Source of the DNA: Clostridiales bacterium
GTDB lineage: Bacteria; Bacillota; Clostridia; Christensenellales; Borkfalkiaceae
Reading direction: 5' to 3'
Assembly: GCA_015055805.1 (NCBI GenBank)
Contig: SVHN01000007.1
Coordinates: 1 to 64,000, forward strand
Length of the DNA stretch: 64,000 nucleotides
Shown here: in pieces, positions 17,944 through 26,105 of the stretch
Numbering within the stretch: the stretch's first letter is position 1
Layout of the letters: each line of letters starts with the position of its first letter
Position numbers and translations under genes: made by a program
Notes under the pieces: generated by a model
Database searches by the model: none
Seen by the model: the letters and a program-made list of their open reading frames with translations, nothing else
What the model was told of the DNA's origin: nothing

Positions 17944-18085
17944 TAGGAAAAATACGGTAAAATTATTATGATAATCGATTTTTTTTAGCAAATTCATAAT
18001 TTTTTCAAATTCTGCAAACGTTAATTTATGACGTGCTTTAATTAAGCATTTACAATTTTTCGCCTTATTAAAGGAGATGACTAAA

Positions 18086-18916
18086 ATGATTACTTATACT
18101 GAAGCGCAAACTCAAAATTCACCGTACACTAATTACGTGCAACTTCCTAGCAACGAACTGCACAACCATACTTATTGGGAATTTTTCGTTGCATTAAGTG
18201 GAAACGGCACTCAAACACTAAACGGAAAAACTATTCCACTATCCCCCGGAAACGTCTTTTTGTTGCGCCCGCTTAAGGATAATCATTTTTTCACCTTAAC
18301 AAAGGATAAAGAATCTTATCGGCATAGAGACGTTTATATTGCGGACTCTGATATGAAAACGTATTGTGATATAATTTCACCTACTCTGTACGACGAACTT
18401 CTTAATTCTCCGAACGCAATTTCATTTAACATTTCTAGTTCAATGTATAAATACGTTGAAGAAATTCTGTCCTTACCTAACGTGGCGTCGTCTAAAATGT
18501 TGCAAATCCAAAAAAACGTACATTTTGCAGTGGCGATAAATCTTCTCACCACTTACGAAACGACGAAATTACCGACGGTACAGCCCGTTTGGCTAGATAA
18601 GTTCGTCGAAGATCTCAAAAACCCAGAAAACTTTACCGTTTCAATTGAAAAACTAACAGCAAAAATACCCTACAGTCACGGCTACATTTGCAAAGAGTTT
18701 AAGAAAAATATGAATCAAACTATTATTAATTTCTTCAATTTGCAAAAAATAAACCACGCATCTTTTTTATTAATGAATTCAAACCTAAAAATTTTAGATA
18801 TTTCTATTATGGTAGGCTACAGTTCACCAAAGAATTTCATCAAGCAGTTTACAAAAGTTTTTCAACTTTCCCCCTCTGCTTGGCGAACGAAAAATCAACT
18901 TCAATCAAGAAAATAA
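18086..18916 (+). CDS. AraC-family transcriptional regulator
   Basis: About 276 residues. The N-terminal half is a cupin-like sensing domain (LHNHTYWEFFVALSG, LSPGNVFLLRP). The C-terminal ~100 residues form the double helix-turn-helix typical of AraC, with the second HTH block ILDISIMVGYSSPKNFIKQF followed by SPSAWR. The cupin probably senses a sugar, and the protein probably activates the divergent operon and the GH20 operon. The start is ATG 18086, nine bases after AAGGAG; ATG 18077 touches that site. The leader from its promoter is ~140 bases. A bidirectional terminator follows. Confidence 0.92.
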   Translation: MITYTEAQTQNSPYTNYVQLPSNELHNHTYWEFFVALSGNGTQTLNGKTIPLSPGNVFLLRPLKDNHFFTLTKDKESYRHRDVYIADSDMKTYCDIISPTLYDELLNSPNAISFNISSSMYKYVEEILSLPNVASSKMLQIQKNVHFAVAINLLTTYETTKLPTVQPVWLDKFVEDLKNPENFTVSIEKLTAKIPYSHGYICKEFKKNMNQTIINFFNLQKINHASFLLMNSNLKILDISIMVGYSSPKNFIKQFTKVFQLSPSAWRTKNQLQSRK

Positions 18917-18963
18917 AAGACACGCCTTTCTTAGCGCAACAAGAAAGGCGTGTTAGTTTTTAT
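18915..18963. terminator. Bidirectional terminator between araC-type gene and GH20 gene
   Basis: A 13-bp perfect stem (ACACGCCTTTCTT, 18921-18933 paired with 18942-18954) has T-rich tracts on both sides, serving the convergent genes. Confidence 0.88.
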
Positions 18964-18989
18964 ATTCTTTAATTATTAATAAATCGTTA

Positions 18990-20627
18990 TTACACTCTTA
19001 AAACACTTGATTCGTCACAATAGCCGTTTTCCATAAACGCCCCCTTAACATGAGTATCCGTTCCGTCAAGATAATCCACAACCTTTTGATCAAGTTCTTC
19101 AACTCTGTCAAGTTTACCACTATAAAAATCCATAAGGATTTGACTACAATTTTCAAGTCTTTTTATAAGTCCGCCAAAACGCACGTCTTCAACCTCAAAG
19201 CCGTTAGGTTTGTTTTCTTTATAATATTGCGTTCTAAAAACTTTGTACAAATTTTCTACGCGTTTAATAACAAGCGGATAAGTTTCAGTAGCAAGTTTTT
19301 TTAACGATTCTTTATCACCATTACTGTATGCGGTTCTCGTTTTAACGCCTAAATCAAATTTTAGTTCCATAAGTTCAGCAAGAGCCTTCACAACCTCAAA
19401 AATATACCCCCACTTCGGGTGATCAATATATTGCGACGTTGTTTTAGCAGCATCAGTAAACACGCATCTTTCACTTTGGTCAACAGTAGAATCATAAAAA
19501 CCTGCAAAAACGTCATTATACAACAAATATTTACTTGGTGTTAAAAGATATCTTTCTTTATTGCTTTGGTCACGAGGCTTTACCTTGTTCACGTTTTCTA
19601 ATGCAATAAAGGCATCAAAATCCATATCCATGAGGTCTTTAAATTTTTTCTTTATATCGTCCATATCGTAATTACCACGAGCAAACTCTGCCGCCGCAAC
19701 AAGCGTTGGCATAGTTGACCACAGTGACGTTTCTTGAACGGAATCACCACCCCAAGTAGTTATGGTGACTTCTTTTATTCCTTTATCTGAGCACGCTTCA
19801 AACGCAGCCCTTGTCGCTTTTATGCTGTAAGAATTATCAGGAACAAAACCTATGTAATTCCACACGCCACCGTCAAATACTATATTGTTAGTTATTTTTT
19901 TAAATTTATCAATAAAATTTATATAGCGATCCTTGGTTAAACTATAATAATCCCAATAGTGAAGCTTCAAATTAGGGTCTATACTCTTTGCAACGTCTTC
20001 CGAATTGTCAAACGTCATTTCACCCTTATCATAAGCACCGTAAGCCATACGGATATACATATCGCCCCACATTTCAGGCGTAACATCATATTTTTTACAA
20101 ATACCAAGCACCTTTTCAACGTGCTCTTTCATTATGTCAATCCTATTTCTCGGTCCATTGACGTCGTAATACTTTCCCCTTCCAAGATTAAACGCCTCGT
20201 CCATACCTAAATGAACAATTTTAGCAGAAAAGCATTCAGCCATTAATTTTATCATTTTTTCAACGAGTTCGTAAACCCTTGGATCGCCAACCGTCATTAT
20301 TTCATCAATATCACGATAATCAAAGAATTTAGGCCAACGGAATAGAAAACCTAAATGCGCTAAAGTTTGTATGGTTGGAATTACCGTGATCCCCTTAGAT
20401 CTTGCATACTCGTCAATTTCTTTCAGTTCAGCCTTGTTGTACTTGCCTCGCATATACGCAAAGAAAGGCTCGTCTTCTATTTCATAACCAGCAGTTATCT
20501 CTAAGTAAAGGGTGTTATATCCGATTTTTGAAACGTAATCAATAAACTCTTTTAGAGTATCCACGTTATACACTGTTCCACATGTAGATATTAATACACC
20601 TAATTTATCAAACAATAATTTATTCAT
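18990..20627 (-). CDS. GH20 beta-N-acetylhexosaminidase (short, cytoplasmic type)
   Basis: 545 residues with no signal peptide. A single TIM-barrel begins almost at the N-terminus (YNTLYLEITAGYE), without the extra N-terminal domain of many GH20 enzymes. The catalytic Asp-Glu pair is D143-E144 in HLGMDEAFNLG. WGDMY, HYWDYYS and TTWGGDS are later barrel strands, and a helical C-terminal region follows. It should release terminal GlcNAc or GalNAc from imported oligosaccharides using substrate-assisted catalysis. It follows the phosphoesterase gene by 66 bases with a perfect hairpin between. The AraC-type element upstream of that pair suggests co-regulation with the main operon. Confidence 0.88.
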   Translation of the reverse strand: MNKLLFDKLGVLISTCGTVYNVDTLKEFIDYVSKIGYNTLYLEITAGYEIEDEPFFAYMRGKYNKAELKEIDEYARSKGITVIPTIQTLAHLGFLFRWPKFFDYRDIDEIMTVGDPRVYELVEKMIKLMAECFSAKIVHLGMDEAFNLGRGKYYDVNGPRNRIDIMKEHVEKVLGICKKYDVTPEMWGDMYIRMAYGAYDKGEMTFDNSEDVAKSIDPNLKLHYWDYYSLTKDRYINFIDKFKKITNNIVFDGGVWNYIGFVPDNSYSIKATRAAFEACSDKGIKEVTITTWGGDSVQETSLWSTMPTLVAAAEFARGNYDMDDIKKKFKDLMDMDFDAFIALENVNKVKPRDQSNKERYLLTPSKYLLYNDVFAGFYDSTVDQSERCVFTDAAKTTSQYIDHPKWGYIFEVVKALAELMELKFDLGVKTRTAYSNGDKESLKKLATETYPLVIKRVENLYKVFRTQYYKENKPNGFEVEDVRFGGLIKRLENCSQILMDFYSGKLDRVEELDQKVVDYLDGTDTHVKGAFMENGYCDESSVLRV

Positions 20628-20643
20628 ATATCCCTTTTATAAT

Positions 20644-20670
20644 TTACGGCGAGGAATTTCCTCGCCGTAA
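20644..20670 (-). promoter_or_regulatory. Intergenic perfect hairpin between phosphoesterase and GH20 genes
   Basis: A 27-base perfect inverted repeat has TTACGGCGAGGAA as left arm and essentially no loop. It is GC-rich against its surroundings and is not followed by a U-run on the transcribed strand. Confidence 0.62.
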
Positions 20671-20693
20671 CGTTTATTTTATACTGTTTATCT

Positions 20694-22427
20694 CTATGCT
20701 ACTGTCCCAATAGTATTTTTCAATGCACCCCAATTAATTTCCGCACCAAAACCTTCGCAATATTGAGTATATGGCGTTAAAATATCACCAGTATATTTAT
20801 CCAAAGGAATTACTGAACCGCCTATAAGAACCGTCGAGCCCATAGGTAGCCCGTAGCCTGCACCTTTAGAAATAATACTACCATCACTCAACATTAACGG
20901 AACGCTATCATATAAACTACATTTTTGCCCATACTGGAATCTAATTCCATCATATACGATACTAGCACTGTTTGCGTGCCAATGCCCAACAAAAATAGAG
21001 TCCGTCCCCGCTGCTTTAATCTGCTTGAAGATTGCGTGATCCCCCGTTGCACCAGATATTGCATCATTAGTTAGCGCATCATCCCAAAAATCAGGCGTAA
21101 AATTTATACTCTGATACAACGTAGTCAAGAAACCGAAATCTCCTTCTCCGTGCCCAACTACTCTATCGGGATACAATACCCTACCAGTAGTATTTACACC
21201 ATTGAAAACATAATCTTTATCTTTTCCATTATTCACAACTCCATTCACAACTGCAGCAACGTAGTCCGTTCCCAACAAATTTTTATACGCTTCATTATAT
21301 GCAACGTAAAAATACTTCATAGGAATGTGTATGTGCAAAGATATCTTGACACTTGGAACGAAAGTCTTAATACTTTCAGCGGTCTCATTAAACCATTTAA
21401 CTTGGTCTTGCTGCAAGCCGTACGTGCCAATGTCTTTACGGTAATCGTTATTATTTTTAGTCACAGTATGTCCGTTTGACGTAGAATTAGTACTTGCCCC
21501 TGTACAACCGTTAGTATCCATATTAAAGAATACTCTTTTTAATTCGTCGTTCTGTTTTATACCGATTGTGTAGTTTCCATTACCCTTAAGATCGCCTTGC
21601 TCGAAAAGACAATTTGGAGCGTTCTCATACTGCTCGCAAATCCAGTCGGCACCTATATCCCCTTCAACGTCATGATTTCCCATTATGGGTGCCCAAGGTA
21701 TATCAAACGTTTCCATAAAATTAACGAAATCGGCCAACATATGTCCGTCGTTGTCATACGAACCATAAATAACGTCACCGGTAATCAAAATCAAGTCGAG
21801 TGCTCCGTTATGATTTTCTTTGGTTTTCTCAATAACTTCGGTTATGAAATCATAACAAAGAGCGTATTTACCCTTGACGCCTGCTTTTGCACTACTTTCA
21901 TCTTCAAAAGTCCAATAAGCGTTAGAACTTGCGTCTGTAAGTGGTTTGCTTGCAGAATCCATAAGTTGTGGGTCAGCGAGTTGCAAAATTATGGGATCTC
22001 TATCAGCAGGAACTTCTACAATAAAATCAACGAGCGACGCAAGCGAATAGAGCGCAGTATCTTTTTCAGAAATTTCACTCTTACCGTTTTCATCAGAGAA
22101 AAATTTATCACAAACGTCACAAGTCCAATACTCGATATTTCCAGACTCAGTTTCTGTTGCTAATTTTTCGGCGTGACGAGTTAAAGAGTGCGGTTTTTGT
22201 GGCTCGACGAAAGTATCAATTTCTTCGGTGCACGCCTCGTCTGCAAAAAGTTTATCACAAATTACACATTGCCAATGCTCTACTTTTCCAAGGGAAGTAC
22301 AAGTAGATTCTATTGCGCTTCTGTGAACACCTTTGTGCTCATGCTCACTTTCCTTAGTACAACCAATAGTAGACATCATAATCGCTACGCATAGCAAAAA
22401 TGATAAAAGGCTTTTTAATTTTCTCAT
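20694..22427 (-). CDS. Calcineurin-like phosphoesterase lipoprotein with duplicated Cys/His module
   Basis: 577 residues with lipobox TIGC at Cys23. Residues ~28-115 hold two ~40-residue copies of a module with H...H, GxxExWxCxxCxKxF and an acidic end (HWQCVICDKLFADE; YWTCDVCDKFFSDE). The metallophosphoesterase domain follows: ADPQ, ITGDVIYG, MGNHDVEGD, HIHIP and GHWHAN supply the Asp/His/Asn metal ligands. It is surface-anchored and may remove phosphate or cleave a phosphodiester on a glycan or cell-envelope polymer. A TTGATA/TATAAT promoter and an AraC-type element precede it; GH20 is the second gene of the unit. The Cys modules may bind zinc, which is inferred. Confidence 0.88.
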   Translation of the reverse strand: MRKLKSLLSFLLCVAIMMSTIGCTKESEHEHKGVHRSAIESTCTSLGKVEHWQCVICDKLFADEACTEEIDTFVEPQKPHSLTRHAEKLATETESGNIEYWTCDVCDKFFSDENGKSEISEKDTALYSLASLVDFIVEVPADRDPIILQLADPQLMDSASKPLTDASSNAYWTFEDESSAKAGVKGKYALCYDFITEVIEKTKENHNGALDLILITGDVIYGSYDNDGHMLADFVNFMETFDIPWAPIMGNHDVEGDIGADWICEQYENAPNCLFEQGDLKGNGNYTIGIKQNDELKRVFFNMDTNGCTGASTNSTSNGHTVTKNNNDYRKDIGTYGLQQDQVKWFNETAESIKTFVPSVKISLHIHIPMKYFYVAYNEAYKNLLGTDYVAAVVNGVVNNGKDKDYVFNGVNTTGRVLYPDRVVGHGEGDFGFLTTLYQSINFTPDFWDDALTNDAISGATGDHAIFKQIKAAGTDSIFVGHWHANSASIVYDGIRFQYGQKCSLYDSVPLMLSDGSIISKGAGYGLPMGSTVLIGGSVIPLDKYTGDILTPYTQYCEGFGAEINWGALKNTIGTVA

Positions 22428-22456
22428 AATGTTTCTCCTCGCCCATTATTATGTAT

Positions 22457-22485
22457 ATTATAATATTTATCTCTCTCTTTATCAA
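22457..22485 (-). promoter_or_regulatory. Promoter of the phosphoesterase-GH20 operon
   Basis: TTGATA (22480-22485) and a perfect TATAAT (22457-22462) are separated by 17 bases, about 20 bases upstream of the ribosome site region of the phosphoesterase gene. Confidence 0.82.
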
Positions 22486-22530
22486 CCCCTATTTTTACGC
22501 AAAAATTTACCTTTTTTAATCAGTTTAGAT
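22486..22530 (-). promoter_or_regulatory. Candidate AraC-type activator site, copy 2
   Basis: The minus strand has AAAAAAGGTAAATTTTTG (22510-22517 is the core repeat), then AAAAATAGGGG (core 22488-22496) touching the -35 box. It matches copy 1 over about 38 bp, with one inserted base in the second repeat. Confidence 0.65.
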
Positions 22531-22599
22531 AATTGCGTTAAACGTAATGAAAACGCTTTACTTTTATCAAAAGTTTTAATACAATACTAAAAATCATAT

Positions 22600-22629
22600 T
22601 TTTTGTAAAGTAATTACAAAAATTATACT
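22600..22629 (+). promoter_or_regulatory. Possible hisK promoter region with inverted repeat
   Basis: TTTTTGTAA and TTACAAAAA (22600-22622, 5-base loop) form a perfect inverted repeat just before a TATACT -10-like hexamer (22624-22629). The -35 is poorly defined, so this is tentative. Confidence 0.35.
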
Positions 22630-22667
22630 CAACGTTATGACAACAATTATCCATTTATAGGTGAAAA

Positions 22668-23480
22668 ATGTACAAACAAAATTTGCATACTCACACAACG
22701 ATTTGCGATGGAAAAGATTCGCCAGAAGATATCGTCAAATGCGCAATTGAATTAGGTTTTAACAGTATAGGCTTTTCTACTCATACCCCTCTACCTTTTG
22801 ACACGGGATACCCCTTGCCTGAAATTGATTTTTGCGATTATAAAAAAAGAATTTCAAGACTTAAAAAAGAGTACGAGGGAATTATAGATATTTATACTGG
22901 TATTGAGTTTGACTTATATTCTAAAGCGGATTTAGATGGCTATGATTATATAATAGGCACGACGCATTACCTAAAAAAAGACGATCAATACATAGGAATT
23001 GATCGCTCGTTAGAAACGGTAGAAAACATTATAAAAACACATTATAATAACGACGGGCTTGCTTTAGCAAGACATTATTATCAAACTCTAGCAACGCTAC
23101 CTCAATATGGAAACTTTGATATTGTTGGACATTTTGACCTAATTACAAAAAACATTGAACTCAAAAAATTATTCGATACCGATAGCAAATCGTATAAAAA
23201 TTATGCTCTTGAAGCACTATATGCGCTAGCCGAAAAAATAAAAATCTTTGAAGTAAACACTGGTGCAATAGCAAGAGGATATCGTACCACACCTTACCCA
23301 ATGCCATTCATACTTAAAGAACTTAAAAAACTTGGTGCTAATATAACCCTATCGTCCGATTGTCACGACAAAAATTATCTAGACTGCTATTTTAACGACG
23401 CTATTTCTTATGTTAAATCTTGTGGGTTTAATAAGATTTATGTGTTAAAAGGTCAAGAATTTGTACCAGAAAAGATATAA
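22668..23480 (+). CDS. hisK: Histidinol-phosphatase, PHP family
   Basis: 270 residues. The PHP metal-binding start NLHTHTTICDG gives His7, His9 and an Asp. GFSTHTP, the GIEFDLY Glu, GHFDL and a late LSSDCHD motif complete the trinuclear site of the HisJ/HisK family. It would remove phosphate from L-histidinol phosphate in histidine synthesis, although some relatives act on other phosphates. No other his gene is nearby, so the pathway role rests on family resemblance. It is transcribed divergently from the phosphoesterase gene, and a terminator shared with the convergent PBP gene follows. Confidence 0.85.
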   Translation: MYKQNLHTHTTICDGKDSPEDIVKCAIELGFNSIGFSTHTPLPFDTGYPLPEIDFCDYKKRISRLKKEYEGIIDIYTGIEFDLYSKADLDGYDYIIGTTHYLKKDDQYIGIDRSLETVENIIKTHYNNDGLALARHYYQTLATLPQYGNFDIVGHFDLITKNIELKKLFDTDSKSYKNYALEALYALAEKIKIFEVNTGAIARGYRTTPYPMPFILKELKKLGANITLSSDCHDKNYLDCYFNDAISYVKSCGFNKIYVLKGQEFVPEKI

Positions 23481-23541
23481 TAAAATTAACGTTATAGGCT
23501 AGCACTTATCTCCTGGCGAATTTTTAAGGGGATATATAAAA

Positions 23542-23587
23542 AAAGAATTGTCAAACTTATATTACTTAGGTTAGACAATTCTTCTTT
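23542..23587. terminator. Bidirectional terminator between hisK and PBP gene
   Basis: The stem GAATTGTC-A-AAC pairs with GTT-A-GACAATTC with one mismatch. An A-run lies on the left and a T-rich tract on the right, serving both convergent genes. Confidence 0.75.
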
Positions 23588-23603
23588 ATTTAACACCGAT
23601 TTT

Positions 23604-25328
23604 TTACAATCCTTTAATGTCGATTATTCCTTGAAATACTTGCTTTGCGTACGGGGCGGCGACTAAACTGCCGTAATACTGCCCAACGGGTTCATCAATT
23701 ATCACTAACGCTAAGTATTTTGGATCGTTTGCTGGAAAATATCCTATAAAACTTGCGACGTATTTTCCGTGTGCTATAACGCCGTTTTCATATTTCTGCG
23801 CCGTACCTGTTTTCCCTGCAACTCGATAGCCCTCTATATATGCTTGTTTGCCAGATCCTTCGGCAACTACCTGCTCTAGCATTTCGCTTAAAATTTTTGA
23901 CGCCTTTTCACTGATTACCTTATTCTTTAATTTGGGTTGCATTTTTTCAACCACTAAACCGTCTTCGGTATAAATCTCTTCGACTAAATGCGGCGTATAG
24001 TAGTTTCCTCCGTTTATTGCGGCAGAAGTTGCCGCTGCAAGTTGTAATCCTGTACACGCTATAGTTTGCCCAAATGCAATTCTTGCAAGGTCGACATTTT
24101 GCACGGCAGAGACTGGCAAAACCATTCCTTGCGCCTCCCCTGCAAAATCCACTCCCGTTACAGCACCATAATTAAAAAGGTTTATATATTTATACATGGT
24201 ATCTTTTCCTAACGACATAGCAATGTCAACAAAAATCGGGTTACAGCTGTTGTTTAATCCACCTTGCAATGTAAGTGCTGCATGTTTTCCGTTTTTATGG
24301 TCGCTCCAACACTTTACTTTTTGCCCATCAATATATCTATATCTAGATGAAGAATAAACGTGGCTAGGCGAATACGCCTTTTTATTTCCTTGAAGGTATT
24401 CTTCGATATTTGCTGCGGCGGTTAAAATCTTAAAAGTAGAACCCGGTTCGTATATATTACAAACAATACCATTTCTACCAAGCGAATTAAGCGCATTTAA
24501 ATCGTCACGCGGTATATCGTTTAAGTTAAACGACGGCTTTGTACACAGAGCGCGTATCGCTCCACTCTTTGGGTCAATAACTATCATTTGCGCCGATTTT
24601 GCGCTGTGTATTTCCATAGCCTGCCCCATAGCACTTTCACATAACTGCTGCACGTCGTAGTCTATGGTAAGTTTTAAGTTTAACCCATTTGTTGCTGGCT
24701 TATAACTTGCCTTTCCACCGTCTATTTCAACGCCTACTATATCCGTTTCATACAAAATTTCTCCGTCAATACCCGACAAATATTTATCATAATATAACTC
24801 TAACCCAGACTGACCTTTACCATCTGTCGACGTAAAGCCCAAAACTGACGTTAAAAACTCGTTATATGGATACGTGCGCGAATTATCACGCGAATAATAC
24901 ACGCCGCTATAGCCACCGTCTAAGAGCCTTGATATCTTTTCCTTGCTTACTTGTTTTTTTATAGTAACCTCACTAGATACGGTAGTTGTTAAACGGTTAT
25001 AAACGTAATCGAAGTCCATTTCTAGTATTTCAGATAATGCAAGGCAGAGTTTTTCGGTATTTTCAACCGCGCGCTTTCTAACGAACACGGTATACGTATC
25101 GTCATTATCGGCGAGAATAACGCCGTTAGTATCAACAATCTTGCCCCTACTTGCTACAACTGGAATTTCTCTAGTCCATTGATCGATAGCTTTTACTTGT
25201 AAATCTTCGCCCCAAATGACTTGAACGTATAAAAGCCTTCCCAAAACACACAAAAATAAAAAGGCTACTGCAATAATTATTGCAAACAACCTCTTTCGTA
25301 AAACAGTTATTGAAAATTGTTCTTTAAT
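23604..25328 (-). CDS. Class B penicillin-binding protein (FtsI/SpoVD type)
   Basis: About 574 residues. One N-terminal membrane helix (LFAIIIAVAFLFLCVLGRLLYVQ) is followed by a dimerisation domain and a transpeptidase domain with all three motifs: GSTFK (nucleophile Ser), SCN and GKTGTAQ. It cross-links septal or spore-cortex peptidoglycan; no PASTA domain is seen, so FtsI versus SpoVD is open. The frame has no ATG or GTG before the membrane helix. TTG 25289 has no room for a ribosome site. AGAGGTG lies 6-9 bases before ATA 25331 and ATT 25328, so an AUU/AUA start (…IKEQFSITVLRKR) is preferred. A terminator separates it from ftsL. Confidence 0.88.
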   Translation of the reverse strand: MKEQFSITVLRKRLFAIIIAVAFLFLCVLGRLLYVQVIWGEDLQVKAIDQWTREIPVVASRGKIVDTNGVILADNDDTYTVFVRKRAVENTEKLCLALSEILEMDFDYVYNRLTTTVSSEVTIKKQVSKEKISRLLDGGYSGVYYSRDNSRTYPYNEFLTSVLGFTSTDGKGQSGLELYYDKYLSGIDGEILYETDIVGVEIDGGKASYKPATNGLNLKLTIDYDVQQLCESAMGQAMEIHSAKSAQMIVIDPKSGAIRALCTKPSFNLNDIPRDDLNALNSLGRNGIVCNIYEPGSTFKILTAAANIEEYLQGNKKAYSPSHVYSSSRYRYIDGQKVKCWSDHKNGKHAALTLQGGLNNSCNPIFVDIAMSLGKDTMYKYINLFNYGAVTGVDFAGEAQGMVLPVSAVQNVDLARIAFGQTIACTGLQLAAATSAAINGGNYYTPHLVEEIYTEDGLVVEKMQPKLKNKVISEKASKILSEMLEQVVAEGSGKQAYIEGYRVAGKTGTAQKYENGVIAHGKYVASFIGYFPANDPKYLALVIIDEPVGQYYGSLVAAPYAKQVFQGIIDIKGL

Positions 25329-25401
25329 TATTAAACACCTCTTTTAACTTTCTTAATTAATTGTATTCTAAAAAATAGTCTTTTAACACTAAACTAACAA
25401 A

Positions 25402-25438
25402 CAAAAAAACAGACCGCGTTATATAGCAAGTCTGTTTT
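25402..25438 (-). terminator. Terminator between ftsL and the PBP gene
   Basis: AAAACAGAC pairs with GTCTGTTTT around a 15-base loop and is followed on the transcribed strand by an uninterrupted U-run. It should end most mraZ-rsmH-ftsL transcripts. Confidence 0.78.
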
Positions 25439-25450
25439 AATTTTTTGTAG

Positions 25451-26068
25451 TTATTCACCTTTAATCATTTTAAGATTGTTTTCTGCAACTTCTGCAATGT
25501 GTTCGCTGCTAGAAATGTCTGCGATTTCGTCGTTAAGCGTTTGATATCTTTCCATAACTGCGTCAAGTTCTGCTGCCTTTGCCGCTTTCACGTTAGAAAG
25601 GTTTGCCAAAAGTCCAGTATTTAAGATAATAAGCGCGAGAATTACGGTCACAACAAGCGAATATAAGACAACTACCAACTTACCCTTGTTGTTCAAGCGG
25701 TACTTAGTCTGTTCTTCTTCCTTTGCCATATTCATTTCTTCACGAATACTGTCAATATCGTCACCAAACTGCATAGTGGTTGACGTCGGTCTTATATCTT
25801 CGTCCGAAAAAGCAACGGGATCTGCAACAGGTGCGCTGTTCGCGACCGTTTCAGCCTGAACGTTCTCAACTTCCTGACTGTATCTATCGTAATTTAAGAG
25901 TTTATCTAGGTTTCTACGTCTTTCTTTCGCCTCTTCAAGGTCATAAGCGGCCATGGGCGCATAATTATACTCCTCGTAAGTGCGCGGTCTTTCCAAAAGT
26001 TCAACACCAGCGTTTGCGCTGCCGTATGCATTTGCAACTTCGTATGAACGTCTTGTGGTAGTTACCAT
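25451..26068 (-). CDS. ftsL: FtsL-like septum protein with long cytoplasmic N-terminus
   Basis: 205 residues. Residues 1-130 are charged and probably disordered (EEAKERRRNLDKLL; a Ser/Thr/Asp-rich centre). One membrane helix follows (LVVVLYSLVVTVILALIIL, ~131-150), then a ~50-residue extracellular coiled coil (AAELDAVMERYQTLNDEIADI). Sequence similarity to FtsL is weak, as is usual, so the call rests on topology and position between rsmH and a class B PBP. FtsL normally forms a complex with DivIB and DivIC at the septum. The cytoplasmic part is much longer than the usual 30-50 residues. Confidence 0.75.
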   Translation of the reverse strand: MVTTTRRSYEVANAYGSANAGVELLERPRTYEEYNYAPMAAYDLEEAKERRRNLDKLLNYDRYSQEVENVQAETVANSAPVADPVAFSDEDIRPTSTTMQFGDDIDSIREEMNMAKEEEQTKYRLNNKGKLVVVLYSLVVTVILALIILNTGLLANLSNVKAAKAAELDAVMERYQTLNDEIADISSSEHIAEVAENNLKMIKGE

Positions 26069-26105
26069 AACAAATTCTCCTTTAATCTAAAACTTTTCGC
26101 TTATT

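Larger units (their letters stand above)
17737..18085. other. Divergent regulatory region between glycan operon and araC-type gene
   Basis: This ~350-base stretch has no credible gene. It holds the minus-strand operon promoter, the tandem AAAAAAGG element, a plus-strand promoter whose spacer is an inverted repeat, and ~140 bases of AT-rich leader before the regulator gene. Confidence 0.8.
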
